Shown piece after piece: positions 22,903-34,356 of a stretch of DNA of 64,000 nucleotides (its first letter is position 1; each line of letters starts with the position of its first letter). Both the position numbers and the translations under genes were made by a program. Below the pieces are notes generated by a model. That model ran no database searches. It saw only the letters and a program-made list of their open reading frames with translations, and was not told the DNA's origin. This DNA is from Mycocentrospora acerina (taxonomy: Eukaryota; Ascomycota; Dothideomycetes; Pleosporales). The stretch is taken from positions 248,001 through 312,000 of the forward strand of contig JAKUHH010000084.1 of NCBI GenBank assembly GCA_022701365.1. Direction: 5' to 3'.

Positions 22903-24454
22903 CTATAACCAGTTGTTCGGGTATGTCATATCAAAGGCATTGAATGCGTTGAAAGCTCCCGTGCTCTGTTCTATCGGCCAGGGCTCAATTGAAATGTCGT
23001 CGATGGTGTTGGGTATGGCAATGGCTGTGGTTTCGGTGAAGTCATTCGAGAAAGCACTAGGCATTGTGGTCTGCGTGGTAGTCAAGCCTTTCATAAGGTC
23101 TGGTTCAAAGCTTTGCGTGCTTGCGATAGATGCCATAGCAGGCATGGAAACTGGCGCAGCAATGCTCTGGCTGACCCCAGAAGTGGCGAGACGATAAACG
23201 GGCTGGTCTTCCCAGAACAACGACTCGCTGGCAGTGGATGGAGGCGATGTGAATTCCATTTCTCCGTACAGCGTTGGACCTTCGACCTCTGAGTGAACAG
23301 ATGAAGCGACCGTGAGCCCAGGTCCACTCTGCTTAGATTCACCGCTGAGCGAAATTGGTTGCGTCAAACTGTCAGTGAGTTTACTGGGATCTAGTGGAAG
23401 ATCACCTGCAGACCAGAGCGGATTGAAGTTTGCAGACGGCATTGACCACTCATTGTCGAACGTGGAGAGACAATCCTGCGATGGAGAAGTAGATAGGCTA
23501 CCGTACGCGAAGTTGCTGTTGACGGGCGTTGCAACATTGCCCCAGGGCCACTGCTGACTCGAATACGACTCGCTCGGGTTACTGTTGGGGGAATTGCCCT
23601 CCTGGGTGTAAACACCGCTCTGGTTGGAGAACAGCGATCCCTGAAAGTCTACCGAGTCGACGCTGGTAGCCATAGTCGTCATAGGCAGGCTATCAACAGA
23701 GCGCTGGGTCGAGCCAAACATGGCGTAGAAGTCGTTGTTGGATAGCGAGAGCGTATCCATGGAACGCGTGGTTGGTACATCCGGGTTATTGTAGCTGTTG
23801 CTGCTCTGCGATAGAGCAGCAAAAGCCGAGTGACCGTGCAGCGTGTGCGGGCGAGGAATCTTGTAAGGCGCGCCGGAGACGTGGGCTGTGTTGTTGTTGC
23901 GATGACAGGGCTTGTGATGGCCGTTGGCGAAGACGGTCAGCTGGCTCTCCGAGTGTGTCGTTGTCAGCTTAGGTTTAGTGCGTGCGTCGTGAAGCGTTTG
24001 GCGCCCCGTGTCGAGCTTGAGGTCGAGGGCATCCTTCTTGATGGATCCGCATATGCACTTGCCTCCCGAGTGACATTGGCAGGAATGGCAGGGACTATCT
24101 TGAGCTGGAGCACGGTTAGAGAGGCTGTAGACACTGGAGTCAGCAAGTGTCTCACCCTTTGCGTCGCCCTTGTCCTTGAGCTTGTCCTTGTCTTTCTTGT
24201 CGCCACAATCGCACTTGGCGTGGTGGGACTTGGACTTGCGCGCGCCGCGACAGTGCTCGCATTGCTTGACGGGGCGACCCTTGGGGTTGATGTGGTGGAG
24301 TTCGCGTTCTGTAGGTCACGCTTTAGCTCATGTTTGCTTTACAACGGCTGCACACGGGCCGCGCAGGAGATGTACCATTGTGGTTGCAGCCGCTCACTCG
24401 ATGGCCCTTGATGCAGGACGAGCAAGCCCACTTTTCGCCATCGATGACAGGCAT
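22903..24454 (-). CDS. copper-fist transcription factor (Mac1/Ace1/GRISEA type)
   Basis: Exons 24454-24376 and 24308-22903 with a 67-bp intron (GTACAT to ACAG) encode 494 residues. The first 40 residues form the copper-fist zinc module: Cys11, Cys14, Cys23 and His25 in WACSSCIKGH...GCNH, then the minor-groove motif KGRPVKQ. A cysteine-rich piece follows at about residues 110-125 (SPCHSCQCHSGGKCICG), where such factors bind a copper cluster. The C-terminal 300 residues are Ser/Thr/Pro-rich and probably activating. Family members sense cuprous ions in the nucleus and control either copper uptake or detoxification genes; which branch this one serves is not readable. The intron splits the DNA-binding domain. 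A basic HHAKC..KDKDKLKDK segment may be a nuclear signal. Confidence 0.92.
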
Positions 24455-26823
24455 TCCGTGACGGTCACGGCCGAATGCGGTCGTCGCAACAGGCGGGCAG
24501 CAGCCACGCGAAAGTTGTCGGTAGAGCCAACGGGCTGAATTGGGTGCAGAAGCAAAGACAGACGGCGTCGCACGGGAAGCCGCGAGCCGTCGGATAAAGT
24601 TACAGTGAAAAAGAAGAAGACGAGTACGAAAGGGATCAAATCAAACGCCAGAGGGTATCGTGGTCAATGGTGGAATGATGCCTGCCGGATGGCTTGCTGG
24701 ACGAGGACCGTGAACGCCGGGAAGAGGACCGAGTGCGACAGAGTGGAGAGTGGAGAGAGAGAGGAACGGGGTGGAGCGGAGAGGGCGCGGGAGACGGGGC
24801 GAAGTGTTAAGGTGGAACCGAGCGCAAGAGGCGCTGGCCGTAGAGCGTGGAACGGGACTCCTGAGAGACGACCAAACCAACGTGTGTGTGATGTTGTGGG
24901 TGAGGTAGTGCTGAGGAAAGAGCGAGCGGGACGAACAGGTTAAGAGGGCAGGAGGGCAGGCCGCCCGCTCATTGGCTGCGTCGTAGCGGCGGGCACGGGC
25001 CCTCTCTCATGCAGGCAAGCGATCAGCCTTTACCTCGAACTCTAAAACCCTGAGCAGCAGCGGCTGGGTGTCCTTGCGCCCAGCAAATAATCCCCACGTC
25101 CACACCGCAAGGCCGCGCCAGGGCGAAAACCCTGTCGTCTGCGGCTGGTTGCGGTGCGGGCGGGATACGGTGGCCACGACTGCAGACGGCGCAGACAGCG
25201 TGCTAACCGCTGCTGAGTGGCTTCCGTTCGAGCAGCAGCGCCGTCGTGCGCCAGTCGCTTTGCTCTAGCATAGTCTTGCACACGTCCACCACTCAATCAT
25301 GGCGGACGCGAGCTTGCACCACGCAGCCACTGTCGACAGCATGTTCCGTCGCATGCCAAAGAGCTTGTCGACCCGTTGACCATCCCGGTCCAGCGGCCGC
25401 TGCGGTAGAGGGAGGCTTTGATCACTGCGGGCAGCCTCCTGGGCATTGTGTAGCCACATCAGCAGTAGGAGTACCTAGTAGCAACAGAAGTGCGCATCCA
25501 CTTGATCCAGCTGACAAGCCCGCTCTCTTGGAACCGTTGCCAGATATACAACTGCCTACATCTTCGACATCGCGCACAGAGTGCTGCATGTGGTAGAGTA
25601 GAGGATGACCTCCAAGCCTCCTCGGCGCTGGGCAGGCTGTTGGCAAACGTCCAGCATGGAACAACGCCGTGCCCTCTTCTTTATTGTGGAGTCGCGTATC
25701 TTCACTTTCGGTGAATTTGCCGCCGCCTAAATATACCCTAGGGGCTCGCTAGGTGTAATTCCTGTTTGCGAGCCGGCGCTGCAACGTTCCATTAAGGGAT
25801 ACAAAGATGAGCAGCGGATGTTTCAGCCCGGCTCGCCTGGCAAATCGCCAAAGACGCTGCATATGTAAGTAAGAAGCAAATACGGGCGGATGCTCAACCA
25901 CCTAGGAACAGTTGAAAGAAGTTCCTTGAAGGAGCCGATATGGTCCACAGAACGCGTCCGTCCAATCTACGCGCTGATGAATGACACAAGTATGCTGGAC
26001 AAAGAAACACGTGTATGCCCATAGTAGAGTCAGTCTTCTTCAAAATTACTCTTCCACTTCTGGTGACTTGCTGGTATTTCTTTGGAAGGATTGAGAAATG
26101 CACAGCATGTAATAATGTATCTCCTTACTTGCAGTCTACACTCAAACTTGCATTTGAAGAAGACAACTTGCACTAATCGCCTCGTTCTCCACTCATACGT
26201 TTGTGCACAACGATCCATACTTGTGGTAGTATGGAGTCGGTGATTTTGTCCTAAAACCGCCAGGTCGATGGGCGAGTATTCAAACAAGCCATGATGCCTG
26301 GACAGAGGATCGCTGCACATTACGATAACACCTGCAGATGCACTGCGCAAAACCACTTGCTCTCGTATTGAAATTACGCGTTCAATGGAAGCAGATGAGT
26401 CTCATATTGCAGCGCATCCAATCGGTTTGACCTTGATGATGGAGTGGAAGTTGCTTGCTGTGTGCACGCACTCGGAGCATGTAGTTAATCCGGCAGCGAC
26501 TTCATCGTCACCATAGCCTAGAGAAACCAAGCAACTGTAGTCCACAAGAGAAATCAAAAGCACCACAACCGTTCATGATGTTACTTCACTCTCCACAGAG
26601 GCCCTTGGAGGGAGCTTCTGGTCTTGTCTTTTGGCGCGCTAGTACCGAACCCGCAAAGTTCAACGTGCGCGCAAAACCTCCCTCGGCGCCCATTACGCAT
26701 CACGATTCATTCACCCAACATCACTGATTAGGGCCTCGCGCGACCCTCTCGCACCCCACGCCCAGCCGCTTGGTAGTCGTATACACACGCGCAGCCAATT
26801 GTCGCGACTTGACGCGCCTCAAA
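24455..26823. other. intergenic between two divergent transcription factor genes
   Basis: 2.4 kb separating divergently transcribed regulators, presumably holding both promoters. Open frames in the GC-rich left part (24.6-25.7 kb) are compositionally biased, overlap on both strands and have no motif. No repeat or RNA gene was seen. Confidence 0.5.
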
Positions 26824-29297
26824 ATGGCTTCGACATATGGCGATTCGGACGCGCAGATGGGTGGTGGCCACGGCCAACAGCAGCAACAGCAGCACATGTC
26901 AGATGCCGATATGCATGGGCTAGAACACAAGATCCAGCAAGGAATCCAGCAGCTTCACCAAAGCGGCGACATGATACACACGAGTGGCCCGCCGCAGGCC
27001 CAATACCCCCAGATGGCTCAGATGGCTCCCTCGATGAACGCGCATCAACATTTCCAGCAGCCCTCACGACCAGCACACTCCCCACAGCAGATGGCAAACG
27101 CCGTCATGAACTTGGGGGATCATCACGATCCGTATGACCCAAGCGATCCAAGTCGCAAGCGGTCAAAAGTGTCGCGGGCCTGCGACGAGTGTCGGCGCAA
27201 GAAGGTGCGTGACGTCCACGTGCAAAGTGGTGCTCTCTGCTCACGTGAAGTAGATTCGATGCGATGCGACTAGCGAGAATGGACCAGAAGCATGCTCGAG
27301 CTGCAAACGGACCGCCGCACGTTGCCAATTCAGTAGGCAGCCTATGAAGCGTGGACCTAGCAAAGGGTAAGTTTTCCATTCTATTCTCTTCTGCCAAAGT
27401 TGTTCACGCGTGCCACCAGGTATATCAAAGAATTGGCCGATCGTCTAAACTCGCTCGAGAGCCAAATTCAGCATCCTCAAAATACTCCTCAGAACTACGA
27501 CTTTGGAAGCATGGGTGACCAGAATTTTGCAGACACTCAAAGTCCGCCCCAATTCACTCGAAAACGTACTCACTCAATAGTGCAAGGATTCAACGAGCCA
27601 GCTAACCGACCCAGCTGGTCTGGCCAAGATCGCGGTAACGATCACCCGCTTGAGCAACGCATGCTCTCATTGCTGACTCATCAAGAATCACCACTCAATG
27701 GCAATCGCCGTACCTCGTTTGGGGAGATGACACTGGCTGGCAGCTTAATCACTGGCTCTAACGAGGGAACGCTCAAAGCGTGAGTCAGAGACGGTTCATG
27801 CACCATTCTCTGCTAATATGTCCTCAGATACTACAACATTGTGCATCCCACGTTACCAATTCTACCTCACGACTCTTCGTCACTAAATCGTCTTACTCAC
27901 TGTCCCCCAAAGTTGAGAGAGGCTTTCTTTCTTTCTCTCGAGGGATGTATACGTTCAGTCGCCTCAAAAGCCCTGTCACAGATTGAACTTAGCCTCAACC
28001 AGCTACTGCATCAATGCTGTGCCTCGGTAGACGAGGCGAAATACATCCTTAATGATCAGGATAGCACACGGCAGTTTTACAACAATCTCGTCTACTGTCA
28101 ATCACTTATGTTACTTGCGGTTGCGTCTGATCGACCGGGCCCAGGCAACGTAGGTAGCACAGCTCAGCTGCTTGGCCAGGTTGCAGGCTTTATCACAGAG
28201 ATGGGATTGAATGATTCGAGAGCTCTAAGCATGCTAAGAGATCAGGATCAGGAAGTTTTTCAGACAGCACGTCGTGTCTTCTGGACTGCAATTATTCTGG
28301 ATCGATTTCATGCCTCAAGTCGATCAAAAGACATACTTCTTCCATTGTACTCTGGCACTTTGTCTCGCGACGATTACTCGGCTCTTGGTGAAGTTGGGTA
28401 TCACCTCGCCCGTAAGTCTCTGCCTATGACCTAAAATGATTTCATCACTAATACCAAACAGGCGCTGCCAAAATTGTGGGCCAAGTCGCTTTCGTCAATC
28501 GAGCGAGTAGTGTTCCCAATGCTGAGTCGTCATCACCTCTTAGCTTCGCAGAAGCAACGACAACATTACCTCAGTCCATCTATCTCGACGGGCAGATTAC
28601 CGGCTTCCTTGAATCCATTGATATCGTCAACTTGACGAGTAGCTCTCCTCCACATCTTGCATATCAGTATCTCCGTTTGTTCGTGGCACGACTCGCTCCT
28701 CAAACCGCCACCTCTGTACAGACCCTCAATTACACAAAAGAATTACTTTCAAACTTGGCAAACGGGGCCATCACTCCACTTCATCACATATTCGCGAGTC
28801 TCGTTGCCACATCTCTTACTGAGCTGTCCGACAAAGTGGAAACACAGGGTGAGGCGCATGCTGGCGTCAAAGAGATGAGCGATGCTTTGTCTGACGGTCA
28901 GATCATCCATCGAAGCCCAGATGGCCTAGGTTGGGATGCTGCAATTCGAGAGCTATTACTGCAGAAGAAAGCTTTGTCCCCGCCTTTCAATATTTCCGAC
29001 CAGACAAAACCTGCTCCACAGCCAAATATGGCTGGCTTACAGCATCTTGCCGCTGCTGCAGTGGAGCGTGAAGGTGTTGATGCACGCCCGATCAGTAGGG
29101 GTGGCAATGGCACTCCCTCCCAGCCGTCTAAAGAAGACGACGATCTTTCAGCTGCCATGGCTGCTGCAAATGAGGCTGCCAAAGCCCAGGAATTCGCTGC
29201 TGCTGCTCAGCAGCAGATGTCTGTGTCGCCGAACGGAAATGGTGGGAACAGCTTCGACCCAAACGTGATGAAACAAGACGGCTTCATGGCGTCTTGA
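26824..29297 (+). CDS. Zn2Cys6 transcription factor, Rgt1-like glucose regulator
   Basis: Five exons, 26824-27204, 27254-27366, 27420-27779, 27828-28411 and 28462-29297 (introns 48-53 bp), give 757 residues. The binuclear zinc cluster is complete: Cys120, 123, 130, 141, 144 and 151, split by the first intron after CRRKK. It is followed by FSRQPMKRGPSKGYIKELADRLNSLE, the linker and coiled coil typical of filamentous-fungal Rgt1-like proteins. A fungal-trans-like middle domain spans about residues 290-620. The N-terminus is Gln-rich and the C-terminus Ala/Gln-rich. The yeast relative represses hexose-transporter genes when glucose is absent. I infer a nuclear regulator of sugar uptake, with moderate certainty on the target set. 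Confidence 0.88.
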
Positions 29298-30761
29298 AAA
29301 CGTAAACTTTTTTTTCAAAATTCTTCGTCACAGCATGCTCCTTAATAACACGACTTGGATGTTTCTTTCAATGGATCCTACACCTCTTGATCGCTCCTGT
29401 TATCTTGCAGTTGTTAAAAGTCCGGGCAATTCTTGCAATCTATCAGACACGAGGTCGCAAGTTTCAATTGCGAACCAAAACACGTACACATCAAGTGTCT
29501 GTGCAGTTTGGGAATCGGAGACGGTCGCTACCCGAGTATTTGAGTTTATACCCCTTTGATTTCACTCTGGTCTAAATGCGCGGCATGGTGCATGTACTGG
29601 GTTGCACGCGGGCCGGATGATAAAATAAAAATAAACATGATGCAACCTATCTACCTCCGGTTCGGTCTTGCTGCTGATAAAACGTTCACCTTAATCACAA
29701 ACCCTCCATCTCCCCTTTCTTCCAGCCCCTACAATCTTGTAACTTTGGAGCCAACCTTTCTAGCGCAGTGTGGAACACGAGCCACTATATTGACAATTAA
29801 TTCCGGAGTGATTGCACCAACTCCACTAACGGGCTGAAAATTAAGCACCGATAAGCTTTTTCCGTAACACGCTATTTGAGCTTGGTACTATGACCGGTCA
29901 AACAGGGCCATTTTGTGGACCGGAGCTAGGAGGTGCGCCGAAGCAGATGACGCGTCGTCTGGTCTGCACATGGGAGCTAGGAAGTGGGCGATGACGCTGT
30001 GCGAATCCGAATGCGTGTGGCTGTTCTTGTGACGGTGTGAGCAGGGCGTCTGGTGGTGGTGCTTGGTGTGTTTTGGATTGTGGATCTGCGTGTGCGTGTG
30101 CGTGGCGGGAGAGTGCCGGATTGATGGGGATGGGACGAGGGTGCCGGATAAAAGTTGCCGGATCTGCGAGTATTTGACATGATGTAGTGTGGGATGTCGG
30201 AAGCCTTGGCCGTCGACGCACGGCTTACATTCCTTTGCCAGAGTTTCTTACCCGAGGTGAGGTGATGCTTGTACACCGCATCAATGCCGAATTCACAACT
30301 TGCGGGCGCTTAATATGACCGACACGAGACGAGTAAAGTAGAGAGATGCACGTGTATGGATCGAGCCTTGGTCTAGTCTACATACCTGCGCCTCCGCAAG
30401 ATATTTGCAGCGCGGTTTCCATACTGGTGGAATGCTTGAGACGATGTACAGATTAAGAGACAGAGGTGTTGCTCAATGTTTTACTACGCGCTAAAATGGC
30501 ACTCTGTTAGAGGCGAGGAGCGAAGCAGTCCTAATTTTCATGGTTTAGATCAGTCACTCTGTTCTAAATCTATCTCTCCCTACCTTTGCTCATTTTGGTT
30601 CATGTTTTTAATGATAGTATCAGAGAAGCAGGTTGTGTATTCGAATAATGTTGAAAAGGGCACAAGGCTGCCTGGAGTGGGGAAACGCACTGACCGCAAA
30701 TAATAACACGCTAATGAACCACTCAACGCGCAACGCGTCTTCCCATCTCACCATAACCATC
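29298..30761. other. intergenic
   Basis: No gene seen. Minus-strand frames at 29.9-30.3 kb are Thr/Arg/Pro-biased and overlap each other in different frames, which suggests low complexity and not coding sequence. The right end is the leader of the next gene. Confidence 0.5.
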
Positions 30762-33302
30762 ATGACGCCTCGCACGCGATCGGGCAATAAGGAAGCAGAC
30801 TTCAAGGTCTACTACTCGAGGAATGTTCCGCAGCAAGTCCGTTTTCCGCATAGGAAGAAGGCCGTGCGTAGGCGCGATTCGCCAGAGCGGAAGGGAACGA
30901 ACAAACGGCAGATGAAGTTTTTGCCGGAGATGATGAAAAGAACTAGATTTATTGCTGATTCAGATGATGAGGGTGATCAGGAAGTGGTGGAGCAATCAGG
31001 GGAAGATCACGAAGAAGACGTGAAACCGGAAATGGAAGACGAAGCGTTGATTACAGCAGAGGCTTCTAATCAGGGACATGATAGCCGAGAAGGGACTCCA
31101 AAGAAGAGAAGCAAGAAGCGAAATAGCGGTGTCATGCAGCGAAATATCGAAGAATGCAGTGAAGAACCCATTGTACCAGCACCCAAACGCAGACGTAGGA
31201 CTGAAACGCCACGAGAGAGGGGCCATTTACAGCAGCCAGATTCGATGACGCGAAATGAGGAAGCTAAGATAAAAGAGCTAAATCGCACGTTGAGAAGACA
31301 GTCTACCATGACACAGCTAGTGGATGGACGACGACCTCTGCCTGATGGGGAAGAGCCCGAGTTCAAGCCTGTGAAACATAGTTTGCGCAGAACTTCGAGC
31401 GGGATAGGAAAGAAGATGGGATCAGACAAAAAACAACAGACATTGACACAAATGATTCCTGGCCTTGCGGTACCAGGAGATGGATCTGACTCTGATTTGG
31501 AGGGAGAATTAGCAGAGATTGAGGCGCAAGACTCGGATAGCCAGGCATATGACGAGGCAATAACAAGGCGACTTGCACGACATGACTTCTCAGGGGGGAG
31601 ATCCGGAGCATTCTTGCGAGCTGAAGTTACGCCTGATGTACAACTTTCTGCGGATCGAGAGGAGAAAATTGTTGAATTGTCTGATGCCCCGCTGAACGTC
31701 TCTTCTATAGTAACACAGTCTGTAAAAGACGAAGTGAACAGCATTGGCGAAGACGATTATGAGCCAACGCAGTACATCGACGCGCCATTCATCAGGGCCA
31801 GGCGAAACCCGCGGCGTTCAATGCATAAGCAAGATACGTTGCTCTCCAAAACTGCAAAACCACGGTTCAGCCTGCTATCCACTCCAGAGAAGCGACGTAT
31901 TCGAGTGATACCGTCTTCGCAATCACCTCCTGAGTCGCCTCTCTCTACTCAAGTCTCGCCTCAGAAGACGTACATATCACCATTAGACAAACAATCTCGC
32001 AATCTGGAAAAGGTACCAGAAACACCATCAAAACGAAAGCAAGTCAGTTTCCAAGAGCCGTACACAAAGAAGGTACAACCACCTTCATTGAGACGATTTG
32101 AAAGCACTATTCAGGACTCCGAGGACGAAGACGATGATGTTATTGATGAAGACATGTCCGAGGAGGCCGAATCAGTTGACACACATGCACAGTCTCAGAT
32201 CCAAACCATACATAGCTCCAAGCATGGTCTTGTGATTGGCTCTCACACTCAGGCTATACTTGACCAGATTGATCAGGCATGTGCAATTGCTGAAGAAGAC
32301 ACCGATTGGTTACACCGTAACTCTTCAGAAGAGCTTGGAGAATCAAAACCTACTCGTGCTTTCTATGATGGCTCTCCTGATTTAGGCGAGCAAAAGATAG
32401 TGCCTCTGAGCATGATAGAAGACGACGTTTCTCTAATGTACCGGCCGGTTCATCGTGCATCAAAGGTTGATGTTAAGCGGGAGCCCAGTCAAGATATTGA
32501 CTTCAAGGATATTCCTGCTATTGGGCCATCTTCATCACCAGATGGCGCTGAGTCCGGAACCACTGAAGCTGAAACTTTGATACTTCTCGATCACATACCT
32601 TCCTCGCCACCATTTATTGACGTGCAGCACGAAAGTGTCATTCCTTCCACACCAATGGACATACAGGATAATTCATCAGATGAAGAACAGGACACGGATA
32701 GAATACCTCCACCCAAGGGTCAACAAAAATTTTCAACACCACCTCCAATTCTCAATTACGAATCTGCAAATTTGGATAGCGAACCTTTACAGGGTCTACG
32801 CTCTTCGCCAAAACAACACGAGACTCAACAATCTCATTCAAGTAAAGCAGAACAGCAACTCCAGAACGAGTGGCTCTCATACTCGCAATACACACATGTT
32901 CGACCGCCTCCATCATCAAGCATGAAGGTTGCAGGAGATGTGTTTAGTTATGATGATACTCCTTTACCACCGCGTAACACAGGACCACGACCGCCGTTTT
33001 CAGGCCACCAGTTAAGCCAGGCCACAACGATAGACGAAATGACTCCTAAAAAGAACCGGACTCAAGTTATTGCTAGTGCGAACACAACACCCCATAAAAT
33101 TGCCAGCTCCCAACCTATCATGTGGGAGGATATGCCACCGCCACTGTTCATACCGAGCAGTTTTCCAAGTCCCACCAAAATAAGGACCGAGGGTTGGAGT
33201 AGTCCTGTGCTTGGCCGCACGCAAGACTTTAGATCTAGCCAATTCATGGGAAGTCTTGAGGATTTTAGTATCCCTCCACCGCTGCCAGTCGATGATGACT
33301 GA
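30762..33302 (+). CDS. large disordered, probably nuclear protein
   Basis: Intronless frame, 846 residues from the ATG at 30762 (context CATCATGA); the open frame upstream of it lacks a better start. It opens MTPRTRSGNKEADFKVYYSRNV. Basic clusters (HRKKAVRRR, KKRSKKR, KRRRRTE) look like nuclear signals and alternate with acidic runs (DSDDEGDQE, DSEDEDDD). Two similar segments occur at about residues 180-240: STMTQLVDGRRPLPDGEE and QTLTQMIPGLAVPGDGSD. The C-terminal half is Ser/Pro-rich with many SP sites and SSPP motifs, suggesting CDK-type phosphorylation. I recognise no folded domain and do not assign a function. A scaffold role in chromatin or genome maintenance is only a guess. Confidence 0.75.
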   Translation: MTPRTRSGNKEADFKVYYSRNVPQQVRFPHRKKAVRRRDSPERKGTNKRQMKFLPEMMKRTRFIADSDDEGDQEVVEQSGEDHEEDVKPEMEDEALITAEASNQGHDSREGTPKKRSKKRNSGVMQRNIEECSEEPIVPAPKRRRRTETPRERGHLQQPDSMTRNEEAKIKELNRTLRRQSTMTQLVDGRRPLPDGEEPEFKPVKHSLRRTSSGIGKKMGSDKKQQTLTQMIPGLAVPGDGSDSDLEGELAEIEAQDSDSQAYDEAITRRLARHDFSGGRSGAFLRAEVTPDVQLSADREEKIVELSDAPLNVSSIVTQSVKDEVNSIGEDDYEPTQYIDAPFIRARRNPRRSMHKQDTLLSKTAKPRFSLLSTPEKRRIRVIPSSQSPPESPLSTQVSPQKTYISPLDKQSRNLEKVPETPSKRKQVSFQEPYTKKVQPPSLRRFESTIQDSEDEDDDVIDEDMSEEAESVDTHAQSQIQTIHSSKHGLVIGSHTQAILDQIDQACAIAEEDTDWLHRNSSEELGESKPTRAFYDGSPDLGEQKIVPLSMIEDDVSLMYRPVHRASKVDVKREPSQDIDFKDIPAIGPSSSPDGAESGTTEAETLILLDHIPSSPPFIDVQHESVIPSTPMDIQDNSSDEEQDTDRIPPPKGQQKFSTPPPILNYESANLDSEPLQGLRSSPKQHETQQSHSSKAEQQLQNEWLSYSQYTHVRPPPSSSMKVAGDVFSYDDTPLPPRNTGPRPPFSGHQLSQATTIDEMTPKKNRTQVIASANTTPHKIASSQPIMWEDMPPPLFIPSSFPSPTKIRTEGWSSPVLGRTQDFRSSQFMGSLEDFSIPPPLPVDDD

Positions 33303-33533
33303 TAAGATTAGGAAGGAACAGTAAATCCAATCTGACAATCAATATATTTGCTCGAGTGTCATTTATGAGTTTCACGTGTGTAGCAAAACTAAAGTTAAAA
33401 AAAAATGTGCACAACGTCACAGCTGCATAAGACCTCAGAATTCAAATCGTAGCACTTTGCATCAAAAGAATACTCAGCTTTATAAACACGATGACCATGC
33501 TTTATTCTTCATGTACATTCGCAAGAGTATGAA
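33303..33533. other. short spacer before the tRNA
   Basis: 3' flank of the disordered-protein gene; nothing else seen. Confidence 0.4.
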
Positions 33534-33619
33534 GGGCGCTTGGTCTAGGGGTATGATTATCGCTTTGCACGAATAAGTGGAATTGTGATCGGTCGTGGGT
33601 TCAATTCCCACAGCGTCCA
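33534..33619 (+). tRNA. tRNA-Ala(UGC) with a 14-nt intron
   Basis: The acceptor stem GGGCGCT pairs with AGCGTCC, including a G3-U70 wobble, the identity element of tRNA-Ala; the discriminator base is A. The A box is TGGTCTAGGGG and the B box GGTTCAATTCC. The T arm GTGGG/CCCAC is perfect. The anticodon stem ATCGC/GTGAT (one G-U) closes a loop whose anticodon TGC lies at 33566-33568. The intron 33570-33583 sits one base after the anticodon, the standard place. The mature length is 72 nt. The body otherwise resembles fungal tRNA-Pro, so the isotype rests on anticodon plus G3-U70. Confidence 0.8.
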
Positions 33620-33623
33620 ACTC

Positions 33624-33628
33624 TTTTT
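33624..33628 (+). terminator. Pol III terminator of the tRNA
   Basis: Five T starting 5 bases after the mature 3' end. Confidence 0.7.
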
Positions 33629-34356
33629 GCTCGCGGAGTAGGCTGGACAGTCAGAGAGACTCTTGTGGTTGTAAAGCTGTGCTCGAGAGGGTGGAACGGC
33701 TGGTGTCAAGGACAAGTACAATTGTTTTTGAATGCACCCGCATATACGGCCTCTTTGTCCCGCGTAGTATTCTTTGGTTAAATATTTTGTTCGGCACGAT
33801 TGAAGGAAGATAGATTGTACCATTAGTACGTCTCATTATCCATGATGGGAGTGCAAGTAATATAATTCCAGCAATCTGTTAGTCTATTTAACAACCACTA
33901 TGATATCTATTAAATGCCCGAACCTGCCAAGTTCACACATAATAAAACGTTAGTCCGCGAAATAACTCGCAAGTGATCATATCGCCAGTAGGCGGTTCCA
34001 GGTAAACAGTATCCACGAGCAGCCGGACTTGAAATCTGGGGACTTCAAGTCCGGCTGCAAGCCCGCGGGTACCTGCATACACCAACCAACACGCCTTTGC
34101 TCATATCTACCATTCCTGATGCAGTGAACATGTTTTCACCTGGCGTTTAACCAGAAGCGCTACAACTTCAAAGTCGAAATTCGATTGTCGAAAGAAAAGG
34201 CTGGCATAGAAGTATAAGCGGGTGGGTGAGGGGTGGGATTCGCTAGTGTGCTGAATCAGGTATGAGTAAGCAACTTTTGGGCAGGCAACTGGTTGTCGCA
34301 TTGTTTGTCGCATTACGACTCTAGCATACAATTTTGTACAGGACGGTCTTTTAACT
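33629..34356. other. intergenic
   Basis: Between the tRNA and the SDR gene. It contains a perfect hairpin, listed separately. The frame at 34107-34382 on the minus strand overlaps the SDR end out of frame and is rejected. Confidence 0.5.
34019..34058. repeat. perfect inverted repeat, 15-bp arms
   Basis: The arm GCAGCCGGACTTGAA (34019-34033) and its exact reverse complement (34044-34058) flank a 10-base loop. A transcript of either strand would form a strong GC-rich hairpin. It lies in an intergenic region about 300 bp beyond the SDR stop codon. Confidence 0.85.

Noticed and set aside
24605..24943. 112-codon frame upstream of the copper-fist gene
   Set aside because: Arg/Glu/Gly-biased, overlapped by frames on the other strand, no motif.
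33960..34080. A second tRNA (Ser- or Sec-like) at the hairpin
   Set aside because: No acceptor stem, D arm or B box can be placed; only the hairpin itself is supported.
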